Notes: generated by a model not told the origin, from the letters alone. A stretch of DNA of 64,000 nucleotides from Semisulcospira habei (GCA_036245525.1 BTPG01000004.1:214223023-214287022); one strand, 5' to 3'. Shown: positions 20,111 through 30,279, numbered from the stretch's first letter. Numbers and translations: made by a program.

Positions 20111-20830
20111 CTACATCTACTACATAAATGACATCCCAGTAATCAAAGGTCCTATGGGCCGCTACAGCCGCAGTTGGCTGTGCACGGGCCCAATACGTAA
20201 ACAGAGAGAGAGAGGGAGAGGGAGGGTGAGCATACCTGATTGCCTTAAGCCTGCTCTTTTCCTAGTCAATACCGGATGGTGGTAAACAAACGCTATTGTC
20301 CTCAGCCGGTAACCTTTTCTCTTGAGGGCAAATGAACCCAGCGATCCGTTCTGTTGTACTCGTGTAGTTCTTTTGCCCTGCTAATGGACCGAGTCTGAAA
20401 TGTCACACACACACACACACAACAGACCTTTTTCTTCACTGCGTATACGTGTAGTCTTTGTGTCACACAAATAAAACACTTCCCTTCCTTCCAGCTATGA
20501 TGCAATGTTCACAATGTACTGAAAGTTGTAAAACCCTACAGGTGTCAGAAGCTGTCTTGAAAACATTAAAGAAATCACCTCAACTGAATCTAGTACTTTA
20601 CAACGGACGACCTTTTCTTATATATATACACCAACACTCGCTTTCTTCTATCGTCTGCGACAGTAGACGGGCGGTATCGCCAGAGTTTCGAATGAATACA
20701 ACCTACAGCTTTCACGAGAGAAAGATTTCGCACAAGGTTTTCAGTGATTGGGTGCCGGTGACACGCTAGCGAAAATGACATTGGTTACACAGCTGTCCAG
20801 TACTCAATATATACACGACTGACACGGACC
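20111..20830. other. hpF fragment, (CA)10, no gene recognised
   Basis: 20148-20195 is a partial hpF (GGGCCGCTACAGCCGCAGTT...CACGGGCCC). (CA)n at 20403-20421. The 103-codon plus-strand frame at 20458-20769 resembles nothing I know and could be chance. Confidence 0.45.
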
Positions 20831-20837
20831 AAACCCC

Positions 20838-21055
20838 GCCGCAGTGGCATAGATCCTCGTGTGCGCCTGTGATATTTGTTTTCCCCTGAGAATACCGGCA
20901 CACGAGGCTTTTATGATCACCGACAGAGCGATGTCTTACTCCAAATGGCGTAGGGTCGGATAACCCACGCAGATTCGCCGCACAGCTGACAGCTGGGGCA
21001 AAATCCTGCCACAAGTGACATAGATCCTCATGAGCCCCCGCACCTATGCCACTTG
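20838..21055. mobile_element. Two broken hpA hairpins
   Basis: 20838-20930 has GGCATAGATCCTCG and a distant GAGGCTTTTATGATC. 21007-21055 has ACATAGATCCTCATGAGCCC joined directly to CACCTATGCCACTTGC, so most of the right arm is deleted. Confidence 0.6.
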
Positions 21056-21305
21056 CTGAACTCCACCTCGACACAACGCCCCATCAATCTACACCGGTAA
21101 TTCTTAACCGGAGCAGGCTAGACGCGCGCGACTCGCACATCAAGTGCTAAAAAATGAGGTACTTCTAGACAGGAACTTGGGGTACACCTGCAAGCGAGCA
21201 CATACCCGAGTACATTCCTGTAATACACCCTAGACACCGCTGCAGGAGAGGCCACCCGTTAAAAGCACGGTAGATATTGGCCGCAAATTGACAGCGCTGG
21301 CGTCA

Positions 21306-21520
21306 TTACAGCTGTAGGAGGGGGGACCGGCGGTGTTCGGGGATATGACGGGGTAAGGTGGGGGGGGGGGGGGCAGGGGAAGGGAGGGAGTGAGGCAACG
21401 GCTAGAGGGGGAGGAGGGGGGCGACAGTGAAGCAATCGATGGGGAGGGGGGTGGCAGGGGGTGGGAGGTGGGGGGTGGGGCGCAGGGGTGGCGGGGGGGG
21501 GGAGGGAAGGGGTGACGTAT
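21306..21520. repeat. G-rich low complexity
   Basis: GGGGAGG/GGGTGGG-like purine tract with several G runs of 8 or more; G-quadruplex prone. Confidence 0.85.
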
Positions 21521-21901
21521 GAGAGAAATGGTGATGATTTTCGTCGCTACAGTATGATCACGCTCGAGATATTGTCGACGCTAACTTAATATCACCGTCA
21601 GACCCGTTGAACAAAGGTCGTCCGGTCTACCTTTTTCCCGGGGGAGGTGGGGTGGGGTTTGGGGGTGGCCGGGCTGGGGGACGATGGGAGCCGTAATCCT
21701 CCATTATTATTGCCACAGAGCCTGGTGAGCCCAAGACTGCAGCGTCTCACTCAACAAGAGCCCCGGCAGGGCACCACCAACTATTGCAAAAAATCCTGTT
21801 GTTCATACATGCACACAGGAACATTCCCTGCGCAGGGCCTCATGACGTATGCACCTAAGGCCTAGTGATGAAACACTGATTTCCAGCGCACCCACCAAGT
21901 A

Positions 21902-22006
21902 AAGGTCCTCGGGCCGGCCGCGGCCGCATCGATCTTTTGTTGAACGGCACACTAAATAGCGGCACGCAGGGTTGCTAACAAATACGTGATCGGCCCGAGG
22001 GAAGAT
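21902..22006. mobile_element. hpF remnant
   Basis: AAGGTCCTCGGGCCGGCCGC ... CGGCCCGAGGGA; arms are separated by about 60 bp of unrelated sequence. Confidence 0.5.
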
Positions 22007-22029
22007 ATGTTAGTATACGACTGACTGAC

Positions 22030-22150
22030 TGTGAAAGATAGGGGATCAGTTGGGGTGGAGGGGAGGGGCGTTGATGGATAAAAGGGGAGGAGGGTGGGGT
22101 GGGGGCGTTGCCGTGGTGTGTGTGTGTGTGTGGGGGGGGGGGGGGGGTTC
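22030..22150. repeat. G-rich/(GT)n tract
   Basis: GGGGTGGAGGGGAGGGG-type sequence ending in (TG)9 and G16. Confidence 0.85.
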
Positions 22151-22339
22151 GTCTCGGGCTGGGAACATGATCAGAGCTGTCAGGTTTCAAGAGATGGATC
22201 TACGCGACTCGTGTTTATGACCGCTACCCATCCCGACCACGTGGGTGTCAGTGTGTGTCACGTAGTTTACGTTTACTACAAACGACTCCCAACCGCAACG
22301 AACGAGAGCGAACTCAGTGACGTCACGGCGGATAACCAG

Positions 22340-22440
22340 CTTGTACCGAAAGCACAGACAGCACTCAGAACATCGCCAAGGCTCGCGGCGATCTATGCCC
22401 CTTGGAGAGATTCTGAGTGCTGACCGATGCACTCCGAACG
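22340..22440. mobile_element. Decayed hpA-variant hairpin
   Basis: CAGCACTCAGAACATCGCCAA ... GATCTATGCCCCTTGGAGA ... TTCTGAGTGCTG: outer arms pair as in the variant at 58513, with the centre reduced to GGCTCGCGGC. Confidence 0.6.
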
Positions 22441-22511
22441 GCCTCTCCGCCTCTGCACACGAGGGGTAAAGTAAAAAAAGTCAACGTCAGTCTTCTCGTT
22501 TGAAAGTACCC

Positions 22512-22596
22512 TTAACTCATTTGAGACGTGCCGCCTCCGGATGCGCGGCTTTACGCCGCGTATCCGGAGGCGGCACGTCAGTCTCGAATGAGTTAA
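22512..22596. mobile_element. hpK palindrome, TTAA-flanked
   Basis: 85 bp from TTAACTCATTTGAGACGTGCC to GGCACGTCAGTCTCGAATGAGTTAA, around CGCGGCTTTACGCCGCG. Its right TTAA is also the left TTAA of the next element. Confidence 0.9.
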
Positions 22597-22933
22597 CTCA
22601 GTCATTCTACCCCATCACGGAAATCCCCAAATGTTGTCCGAATCCCCTGTTGTCCTCTGAAGACTGCACTGCAGTGCAGGACACAGGTCGACCATGATAG
22701 TTCAAGGGTGGTGCCAGAATAGTTTGACGCCCATAGGCGCCAAGCTATTCTGGTGTAGCAGAGGAGCCCTCTGCTAATGCTATCACTAGTTACTACTAGC
22801 GAGTCAGAGTTCGGTGATTTAGTGCACGCTTGGCGCACTGTGAGCGAGAATTTTGCTGACTTAGCTAGTTAGTGTGTAGCGGACTACACGCGCGAAGCTG
22901 TGACGTAGTTTCCGGACCCAGAGGCTGGGAGCC

Positions 22934-22942
22934 TATATAAAG
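22934..22942 (+). promoter_or_regulatory. TATA box of the solo LTR
   Basis: TATATAAAG about 180 bp into the LTR, with GC-rich flanks. Transcription start expected 25-30 bp downstream, near TCTCAGTCTCGTTGG. Confidence 0.65.
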
Positions 22943-22969
22943 CGGCCGATTCTCAGTCTCGTTGGTGAG

Positions 22970-23250
22970 TGTGAACAATGCTCACCACCCCTCCCTCTTC
23001 CCCCGTAGGCGATTGTGAACAATGATCTCCTACATTTCCCGGCCCTACCCCACGAGGCGATTGTGAACAATGATCTCCTCAACACCCCGGCCCTAACCCA
23101 CGAGGCGATTGTGAACAATGATCTCCTCAACCCCCGACCCTACCCCACGAGGCGATTGTGAACAATGATCTCCTCAACCACCCCGACCCTACCCCACGAG
23201 GCGATTGTGAACAATGATCCCCTCAACCACCCCGGCCCTACCCCATAGGA
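22970..23250 (+). repeat. 46-49-bp tandem repeat inside the LTR
   Basis: GCGATTGTGAACAATGATCT CCTC..ACCCCAC recurs five to six times just downstream of the TATA box, so it would lie in the transcribed leader. Units differ mainly in C-run length. Confidence 0.9.
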
Positions 23251-23526
23251 CAGTAGCGTTTTAGTTCAGTTCTAATTCACCTAAAATAGGGCTTAGACTG
23301 TGTTAGGACGACGCGTAGGTTTTATTGGTAAGTGCGTTAGGCCTAGGAGCTAGGTTCGCTAGGAATCGTATTCAACGTTGTAGGTGTTAGTCATAGGAGA
23401 TAGGTCTAGGTATCGTGTTCGAAGGTATAGGTGTTAGGCCTAAGGTGTTTAAGGTTATTAGCACTTGCACTGGTTTGACTAATTTTGATTATGTTGTTTG
23501 TTTTATTATGAATGCTTTCTGGTACA

Positions 23527-23532
23527 AATAAA
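23527..23532 (+). terminator. Polyadenylation signal in the solo LTR
   Basis: AATAAA about 590 bp downstream of the TATA box; plausible R-region end of the LTR. Confidence 0.5.
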
Positions 23533-24062
23533 TCTTGGAACCTTACTTCTATCTTATGATGCTCAGCGGCTAGCGTGAGAGCGAGACTGAGACTGTGCGT
23601 GTGTACGTGCGAGAAGTTTGTGTGTGTGTACGTCCGTGCATGTATGACGGTGTGACTGATCGTGCGAGCGCACGTTACTAGCAGCTCAGTAGGAACGATA
23701 ACAACAAGTCCAGTCAAAATAGGGTTTTTCTGGATACTGTGGTCGGTCCATTGCGCAAGCAACTTTAGCTTTTTGAACACAACGCGAGGCAAGTAAACAC
23801 GGATTTCAGTTGTGCGCATGCGAGACTAGAGTAGATTTATTTACTCTCCACTGCAATCTCCAGTCCTTCCCTAGACCACAAAAGGAATTCGGACTTAAAC
23901 TCTGTAGGCACTTGAGTACTGTATTAGATGGGCAGTTTTTGTCTATCTGATAAACTATTTAAGTCGCCTACACCCAGTCACTGAGTCCGGTTACACTGGC
24001 ATCACCCTTGAACTGTTATGGTCGATCCTTATCTTGCTGTGGTGTGTCTGGGGTAGAATGAG

Positions 24063-24166
24063 TTAAGCATAAATCTGAAGACACATTTCAGCGCCATTTA
24101 TGTTCATTATGCATTGTCGACACACCTCAGGAACTTTAACGGCAGTTGGGACACGCAGCAACAGCA
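24063..24166 (-). mobile_element. hpN fragment
   Basis: TTAAGCATAAATCTGAAGAC ... TCGACACACCTCAGGAAC ... GGCAGTTGGGACACGCAGC is the reverse complement of the right part of hpN (40507-40874, 59862-60138). It abuts the TTAA that ends hpG. Confidence 0.75.
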
Positions 24167-24196
24167 CATGAGTTACCTTCTTACAGCGTGCCCCTC

Positions 24197-24515
24197 CCCC
24201 CCCCCCCCCCACCCCCCGCCTAAACGCCGCTGATTACTTCGTGGGTGTTTTAGAGACTAGATGTTCGGAGTGGCGGAATGATCGATCAGTCACACCTTTT
24301 GCACTCAGTTTCAAATACAGTTCTTCGGGGGAAAAAATTGCCTCTTGAAATAGAATTGGGGAAGGGGGTGGGCGTGGGGGGGGGGAGGGGTTGGGGGCTG
24401 GGGGGTCGGGAGTGGGGGTGGGGGGTGGGAGGGGGGTTGGGGGTGTGTGGAGGGTGGAGTGTGTGTGTATGGTGTATGTGTGTGTGTGTGTGTGTGTGTG
24501 GGGGGGGGGGGATAA
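24197..24515. repeat. Poly-C, then G-rich/(TG)n tract
   Basis: C runs at about 24187-24220; GGGGTGGG-type sequence 24355-24470; (TG)11 and G10 to 24511. Confidence 0.85.
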
Positions 24516-24560
24516 GTTTAGATCCACTCAAAAATCTGCAACATCGATATGCACAAGTAA

Positions 24561-24790
24561 AGTCAGAGAAGAACCCAACAGAGAAAGAAACACACTTAGA
24601 AAACACAGTTACAACACAGTTTATTAATATTTTGGGTAACTACCCTTCTTCAAAATAGACAAACAAACAAGTATAGAGATCAAAGAAGTACCCAACGGAG
24701 AAAGAAACACGCTTAGAAAAGACGGGTACAACACAATTTATTAATATTTCGGGTAAATAAACTTTGTCAAAATAGACAAACAAACAAACA
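24561..24790 (-). repeat. Repeat L, tandem duplicate
   Basis: GAGAAAGAAACACACTTAGA AAA ... TTTATTAATATTTTGGGTAA ... AAAATAGACAAACAAAC occurs twice about 118 bp apart; inverted relative to 5838-5930. Confidence 0.75.
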
Positions 24791-24999
24791 GAGAGATTAG
24801 CCGCTACTTATCTTCATTGGCAGAAGGAATGTGGCAACTGAAGGAGGTGACGTAAAATAAAAGAAAAGGAAGAACAAAAGTGCGGAAAAAGTAAAAATGA
24901 CGTCAACGAAAAATCGTGAGAGAGACTCGGAAAGAACCTGAACACGAGAGACAAGAGTATATGCAAGCACGTGCAGGAGCGAGCAAAAGAAAAGGCGTG

Positions 25000-25078
25000 T
25001 AGATGAGGCCAGAGAGAGAGAGAGAGAAAGAGAGAGAGCGAGAGACTCAGCCTACTTCGTGCCCAAGGGTAATCCCCG

Positions 25079-25116
<38 letters not shown>
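25000..25116. repeat. (GA)n and (TC)n microsatellites
   Basis: AGAGAG run at 25010-25044 and TCTCTC run at 25084-25114; the latter truncates the transposase remnant next to it. Confidence 0.9.
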
Positions 25117-25117
<1 letters not shown>

Positions 25118-25292
25118 CTCCCTTCTGCTGGTGCAGTGCGGGCCCTGAACAGGGTCGTCGTTCTGCCCTTCCAAGTTTCTTGGAATCGTGCCAGCAGCCT
25201 CTGGATCACTGAATGGGACACCCCAAGACGTCTCCCAACTTCTTGTCCGGAAATTCCATCCTGCAGCTATGCTAGCGCCCGGCATTGATCTA
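25118..25292 (-). pseudogene. Tc1/mariner transposase N-terminal scrap
   Basis: Minus-strand translation contains GQEVGRRLGVSHSVIQRLLA followed by RFQETW, the recognition-helix pattern of the paired-like HTH that opens Tc1-type transposases. Only about 45 residues are legible: an in-frame stop lies just upstream and the frame runs into a microsatellite downstream. No catalytic DDE part is present. It could have come from a Tc1-like element related to the TA-flanked hairpins, but nothing links them directly. Confidence 0.65.
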
Positions 25293-25544
25293 CTGGCGCT
25301 AGGCATCGTCGTGGTGGCATGGTTAGGAAAATGACAATTATACCGGTATTTGTAGGGAAACAGAAGTGCGCAGTGTTCACGACTGACCCCTTTAGCACGT
25401 GCATCACGACTTTACCGAGTTTTTTCACCTGCCTGCGTTTGGTAAGCTTGCCAATATCTCACAGCTTTTCACAAAAACTGACGATGTTTCACGTGCATTT
25501 GACACGTTCGTGGAAATTGATGAATATATATATATATATTATTA

Positions 25545-25605
25545 CCGTCCGGCGGAAAAGTTAACCTTGTTACGAGTCTTTTCTGCCGAACGGTACTGTC
25601 AGTAT
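25545..25605. mobile_element. hpP half copy
   Basis: TACCGTCCGGCGGAAAAGTT AACC ... TTTTCTGCCGAACGGTAC; the stem resembles the hpP arm GCCGAGCGGTATCG. Confidence 0.55.
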
Positions 25606-25610
25606 AGCAG

Positions 25611-25834
25611 TTAACACCTTCACTGGCGAGGAAAGAAGTAAACAGGATCTATAACATCAAGAGACATAGATCCTCATCAGCCCTCTGCGGGGGGGGGGGG
25701 GGGGTATCTCATGAGTTTCTATGCCTCTTGCTGAGACCAATTGTTATCCCGTGCTCCTCAGACGGTTGTGAAACTTGGCCTTTGGATAAACGAGTAGTTC
25801 AGATGTGAACTATGCATGCAATGGCAGGTAAGGG
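25611..25834. mobile_element. hpA MITE with poly-G loop
   Basis: TTAACACCTTCACTGGCGAGG; left arm AAGAGACATAGATCCTCATC, then G16 (25689-25704) in the centre, then TCATGAGTTTCTATGCCTCTTGC; right flank TTGTTATCCCGTGCTCCTCAG ... ATGGCAGGTAAGGG. The usual GCCCCCGC/GCGGGGGC centre has become a homopolymer. Confidence 0.82.
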
Positions 25835-25850
25835 ATATATCCAGCGGCAA

Positions 25851-25900
25851 CAGGTCCTCGGGCACAATGGGCCGTAATGGGCCCGAAGACCTTTTTTCGT
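25851..25900. mobile_element. hpF short hairpin
   Basis: AGGTCCTCGGGCACAATGGG / CGTAATGGGCCCGAAGACCT. Very short loop. Confidence 0.65.
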
Positions 25901-26012
25901 TGACTGGGTTAATAGCTGGATAGCTTATTAGTATTTGGCGTTACTGACAGATCGGCCACGATCACTCGGTAGCGCCTGATCAGATACTTGGAGCTTGAGC
26001 AGGGAGGTGGAT

Positions 26013-26107
26013 CGACCCAAACAGCACCACGGCAGGGCTTGATTAGTCTGGCATCCTCTTCGGGGTGCCAAACTAATCAAACACTTACAATGGTGCTGTT
26101 CTGGTCG
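26013..26107. mobile_element. Unclassified hairpin
   Basis: CGACCCAAACAGCACCA pairs with TGGTGCTGTTCTGGTCG and TTGATTAGTCTGGCA with TGCCAAACTAATCAA. It resembles hpB in plan (GGTGGATCGACC at its left) but the arms differ; single copy. Confidence 0.7.
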
Positions 26108-26294
26108 AGAGTTGCCGCTCAGGCACTACTGAGACGATTAAGCTGTCATGGCTAATCAAGCTCCTGAAAAAAAAAATGCGGGTAGTATTTAGCAGACGAT
26201 TCCGAAATGTGAGCCACTTGGCCATGAATGTAAAGGAATGAACCCGTTGATGAACACATTTGAACAGCACCCAACCGCAAGAGGTGTAGCTCCT

Positions 26295-27619
26295 CATGAA
26301 GATAGATAGATAGAACGTGCATAGAACATGAAGATAGATAGAACGTGCATAGAACATGAAGATAGATAGAACGTGCATAGAACATGAAGATAGATAGAAC
26401 GTGCATAGAACATGAAGATAGATAGAACGTGCATAGAACATGAAGATAGATAGAACGTGCATAGAACATGAAGATAGATAGAACGTGCATAGAACATGAA
26501 GATAGATAGAACGTGCATAGAACATGAAGATAGATAGAACGTGCATAGAACATGAAGATAGATAGAACGTGCATAGAACATGAAGATAGATAGAACGTGC
26601 ATAGAACATGAAGATAGATAGAACGTGCATAGAACATGAAGATAGATAGAACGTGCATAGAACATGAAGATAGATAGAACGTGCATAGAACATGAAGATA
26701 GATAGAACGTGCATAGAACATGAAGATAGATAGATAGAACGTGCATAGAACATGAAGATAGATAGAACGTGCATAGAACATGAAGATAGATAGAACGTGC
26801 ATAGAACATGAAGATAGATAGAACGTGCATAGAACATGAAGATAGATAGAACGTGCATAGAACATGAAGATAGATAGAACGTGCATAGAACATGAAGATA
26901 GATAGAACGTGCATAGAACATGAAGATAGATAGAACGTGCATAGAACATGAAGATAGATAGAACGTGCATAGAACATGAAGATAGATAGAACGTGCATAG
27001 AACATGAAGATAGATAGAACGTGCATAGAACATGAAGATAGATAGATAGAACGTGCATAGAACATGAAGATAGATAGAACGTGCATAGAACATGAAGATA
27101 GATAGAACGTGCATAGAACATGAAGATAGATAGAACGTGCATAGAACATGAAGATAGATAGAACGTGCATAGAACATGAAGATAGATAGAACGTGCATAG
27201 AACATGAAGATAGATAGAACGTGCATAGAACATGAAGATAGATAGAACGTGCATAGAACATGAAGATAGATAGAACGTGCATAGAACATGAAGATAGATA
27301 GAACGTGCATAGAACATGAAGATAGATAGAACGTGCATAGAACATGAAGATAGATAGAACGTGCATAGAACATGAAGATAGATAGAACGTGCATAGAACA
27401 TGAAGATAGATAGAACGTGCATAGAACATGAAGATAGATAGAACGTGCATAGAACATGAAGATAGATAGAACGTGCATAGAACATGAAGATAGATAGAAC
27501 GTGCATAGAACATGAAGATAGATAGAACGTGCATAGAACATGAAGATAGATAGAACGTGCATAGAACATGAAGATAGATAGAACGTGCATAGAACATGAA
27601 GATAGATAGAACGTGCATT
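26295..27619. repeat. 28-bp minisatellite, about 47 units
   Basis: CATGAAGATAGATAGAACGT GCATAGAA repeats with almost no variation. Three units (starting near 26295, 26722, 27033) carry one extra GATA. Because 28 is not a multiple of three, all frames stay open on the minus strand, giving frames of up to 530 codons that are meaningless. Confidence 0.98.
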
Positions 27620-27678
27620 GCAAGTGGTGTCAGCAAGAGGCGTGAGCCTCTTGCTGACACCACTTGCAATGCACGTTC
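27609..27678. repeat. 70-bp palindrome at the array edge
   Basis: GAACGTGCATTGCAAGTGGT GTCAGCAAGAGGC with exact complement, loop GTGA. It joins the array's last unit (GAACGTGCAT) to the hpA right flank. Confidence 0.9.
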
Positions 27679-27892
27679 CCGGGGCAGGTCAGTTTTGCAA
27701 TGTGTGTTAATTATCGATGATTGCACAAGCACAACGTGCGTCATCTGGCACTGAATGGGTTAATTACCTTAAAATGAGGGCGTGCTGGTGTGTGATTCCG
27801 GCGCTTGCGGCTTGATATGTAATACCATCCCATCCGGCAGGACCCGTAAAACCTGATACGGGGTATTTGGCTTGGCTACGAAGGGACATACT

Positions 27893-28056
27893 ATCGGGGT
27901 ATATGGCTGTGCTGTTAGCCAATTAGGAGAGCGAAGAAGGGGAAGAGGATGGGTGGGTGGGTGGGTGGGTGGGTGTCCCCATCCTTTTCTTCGCTCTCCT
28001 GATTGGCTAACAGCAGAGCCATATACTTCGATTCCGGGGGGGGGGGGGGGGGGGGG
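27893..28056. mobile_element. Hairpin with (GGTG)n loop, plus poly-G
   Basis: GTATATGGCTGTGCTGTTAG CCAATTAGGAGAGCGAAGAA pairs with its complement ending CCATATAC (about 28026). The loop is (GGGT)7. A G21 tract follows at 28036-28056. Unclassified family, single copy here. Confidence 0.85.
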
Positions 28057-28353
28057 AGGGGGATACAAAATGAGTACATTCTGATATTCTTAGAAAGGAA
28101 AAAAATCCAAGGGGTGCAGTCGTCCGAAACGCGAAACAAAAGACGAGATAATACAGGTAATGTCCGGGACTTTGTTTTATAGACGGGGGAGTGCCGAAAT
28201 CAAAGTTGTGATTGGCTGTTTTCGGTGATAACCTTTGCCGGACACCTAGGGTCATTTTTTTATTATTATTTTTTTTCAATAAAAACAAAATCCGCGAGGC
28301 TTCAAAATCACTTGTCGACTATTGCCCACTTGTCCGTAGCTCATTCTACAAAC

Positions 28354-28539
28354 ATAACCCTTTCAACCCCAAGGCCGCACATCCCAAATTTTGGAGGCGT
28401 CACTGACCTAATGGATCGAGCATGATAATTTAATGGGAGTGCCATATTAGCTTGACACCTGACGGTTAATCTGGCACTACCCTTGAATTATCATGGGGAA
28501 CCACCTCCGGCTGCAGTGCGTCGTGGTTAAATGGGTTAA
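28354..28539. mobile_element. hpB MITE, worn
   Basis: ATAACCCTTTCAACCCCAAGG ... TTTTGGAGGCGTC ... GATAATTTAATGGGAGTGCC ... ACTACCCTTGAATTATC ... AAATGGGTTAA. Left TTAA has become ATAA. Confidence 0.82.
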
Positions 28540-28771
28540 AGACTGAAATAAGTCCGGGTGTTTGGAATACGGGGTGCAACATACGTTTTGTTTTATTTCA
28601 GCTCGGTCATGAGAGTTCGATCCTGCCGGAGCGGAAGTTAATTTTTATTGGATAACTGACGCGATTAACGTCTAATATTCCTACGCTGCGATGAGGAAAG
28701 GCAAAGGAACCCATATGTTCTGACTGTTAGCACAAGAAACGGAAAAGAGATCGACACCCAGGTACGAAATC

Positions 28772-28945
28772 CCCACATTTTTTTAATTGTCTTCAGAGAA
28801 CTGCATTACAATTAAGGAGACAGGTTGACCATGATGGTTCAGTCAAGGGTGGTGCCAGAATAGCTTGGCGCCTATAGGCGCCAAGCTATTTTGGCACCAC
28901 CCTTGAACTATCATGGTCAATCCATATATCTTGTTGTGGTGTGTC
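28772..28945. mobile_element. hpG MITE, ends decayed
   Basis: GAAATCCCCACATTTTTTTA ... GAGAACTGCATTACA as in hpG; hairpin 28823-28921 with GGTGGTGCCAGAATAGCTTGG; then CTTGTTGTGGTGTGTCAGG. No clear TTAA. Confidence 0.8.
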
Positions 28946-29057
28946 AGGAATGAACTTCAGTTGTGACCCCTGACAACGCCTCGGAGCGAAAATAGGAATA
29001 CTTAGCATTCCTACCGACGCTCGGAGCCGTTGTCAGAAAAATACCACGAAGCGGGAT

Positions 29058-29262
29058 GGTTAGTTCGGGGTTTAACGTCCAAGGCACCGAAGTGACAATG
29101 GACGGCCCTGACGGGCGGGTTTATGGAGGACAGAGAAATCTATTTCCTATGGAGTACGACCTGAACACTGATCAACTCAGGCGCACTGCAACTGTGCCAC
29201 TTTGATTTACCAGGACCTTTCAACGGACATGCTATGGAATAAGCCCGTCCTTTTCCCCTGGA
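29058..29262 (-). mobile_element. SINE S (tail part)
   Basis: Reverse complement carries GTTGCAGTGCGCCTGAGTTG, GTCGTACTCCATAGG and CGGTGCCTTGGACGTTAAAC CC. Matches 50770-51090 but lacks the tRNA-like head. Confidence 0.8.
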
Positions 29263-29448
29263 TGTACAAAGCGGGAGGAAAGCGGGAGGGAAGCAGACGA
29301 TACGGAGCCTGAAGCTTCTCACGCCCCTTCTCCCTCCCCCTCCCCCCCCCCTTCTCCCGCCATCTTAGCTCCGAACCGCCCACCCCCAGCAACGTTCATC
29401 TACAGATTTTAAAAGAACGCTTTTAATTTTTAATGCATTAGGTTTATC

Positions 29449-29583
29449 CCGTTCAACACCAGCTGACGCAACACCTCGATGGAACATAGATTAAAAGTGG
29501 TGTCAGCAAGAGGTATAGATCCTCATGAGCCCCCGCGACTGCGGGGGCTCATGAGGATCTATGCCTCTTGCAGTTGGGTGGTG

Positions 29584-29615
<32 letters not shown>

Positions 29616-29789
29616 TCCACTTGTAATGCGCATCCCCTCCATGCTAGCAGCATGCTCAGGGCGCCCCAAAAAACAAAAACAAAGAAAAAAAAAAAAACAA
29701 CCCAACAACAACACACGCAACTTCTGGTGCACAGTAGTCCTAGAATTAAAAGTCAAGTGTTCAGACTTTCTCGGCACTGAAGGGGTTAA
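29449..29789. mobile_element. hpA MITE with (GAT)n and A-rich insert
   Basis: Left end ATCCCGTTCAACACC; hairpin 29506-29571; (GAT)10 at 29584-29614 right beside it; AC-rich/A-rich stretch 29665-29715; right end CTCGGCACTGAAGGGGTTAA (29786-29789). Confidence 0.78.
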
Positions 29790-29799
29790 TCGCATCCGT

Positions 29800-30279
29800 A
29801 CACGTTTTGAAAGGTGACTGAGGAACGCCCCTGGTGCTTTGTGCCTGAGACGAGCCGTGTTCGCCGGGTTGAAAACAATTCTTAATTCCATGAGCTGATC
29901 TGACGGATAAACATAACACAGTAAACGCTTTTTAAGGTTTTGTTCCCCCGGACAAAATCTTCAGCTTTTTAAAATAAGGTAATTTATTTATCAAAGATTT
30001 AAGTCTTGAAACATGTACATTTCACTTTGTTTTCATCCCTTCGCCACACGGCCAATAGCTTTAGCGCAAACCGCACCATGTGACTGACCTCGCAATAAAA
30101 ACCGCTGTTTTCATCAGTACGTCACACGACTAATATCTTTAGCGCAAACCGTAACATGTGACCGGGGATACAAAAACCCTTGTAGCGACAAATGGTCGAC
30201 TTTTTGTAGCCCTCGTTCTGACGAGTCTTGGATGCCAGTTTTGTTCAATAAAAGATCATCAAAACGGTCTAAGTACAAA
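29800..30279. other. Short direct repeat only
   Basis: TTTAGCGCAAACCGCACCAT GTGAC (about 30060) recurs as TTTAGCGCAAACCGTAACAT GTGAC (about 30136). Nothing else supportable. Confidence 0.45.

Larger units (their letters stand above)
22754..23995 (+). mobile_element. Solo LTR (1242 bp) in hpG
   Basis: Begins TGTAGCAGAGGAGCCC and ends CCGGTTACA (TG...CA), flanked by CTGG at 22750-22753 and 23996-23999, a 4-bp target duplication verified against uninterrupted hpG copies. Contains a TATA box (22934) and an AATAAA (23527). No internal coding region remains, as expected after LTR-LTR recombination. Lineage unknown: a 4-bp duplication fits gypsy or BEL/Pao types. A short non-autonomous element is the alternative. 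Confidence 0.85.
22593..24066. mobile_element. hpG MITE split by a solo LTR
   Basis: Left: TTAACTCAGTCATTCTACCCC, GAAGACTGCACTGCAGTGC, GATAGTTCAAGGGTGGTGCC, ending CTATTCTGG. Right (from 23996): CTGGCATCACCCTTGAACTG ... GGGGTAGAATGAGTTAA. Intact relatives at 2283 and 28823 show that CTATTCTGGCACCACCCTTG is the unbroken form. Confidence 0.92.
26239..27763. mobile_element. hpA-type element swollen by a 28-bp array
   Basis: Left end TGAACCCGTTGATGAACAC, then AACCGCAAGAGGTGTAGCTC (left arm). Right side: TCAGCAAGAGGC palindrome, GTTCCCGGGGCAGG, and end GGCACTGAATGGGTTAA. Between arm and flank stands the 1.3-kb array. Left TTAA has decayed to TGAA; right TTAA is 27760-27763. Confidence 0.75.

Noticed and set aside
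20458..20769. 103-codon frame as a host gene
   Set aside because: No recognisable domain, no splice or promoter support, and frames of this length occur by chance at this density.
22970..23250. CRISPR-like array
   Set aside because: 46-49-bp units are contiguous, with no unique spacers, and sit within an LTR of a eukaryotic retroelement. The same reasoning rejects all other arrays in the window as CRISPR.
26085..27744. Minus-strand open frames of 422-530 codons with a 28-residue repeat
   Set aside because: They are the 28-bp array read through three successive frames; no stop occurs in the unit. No start context or domain, and the array arose inside a MITE.
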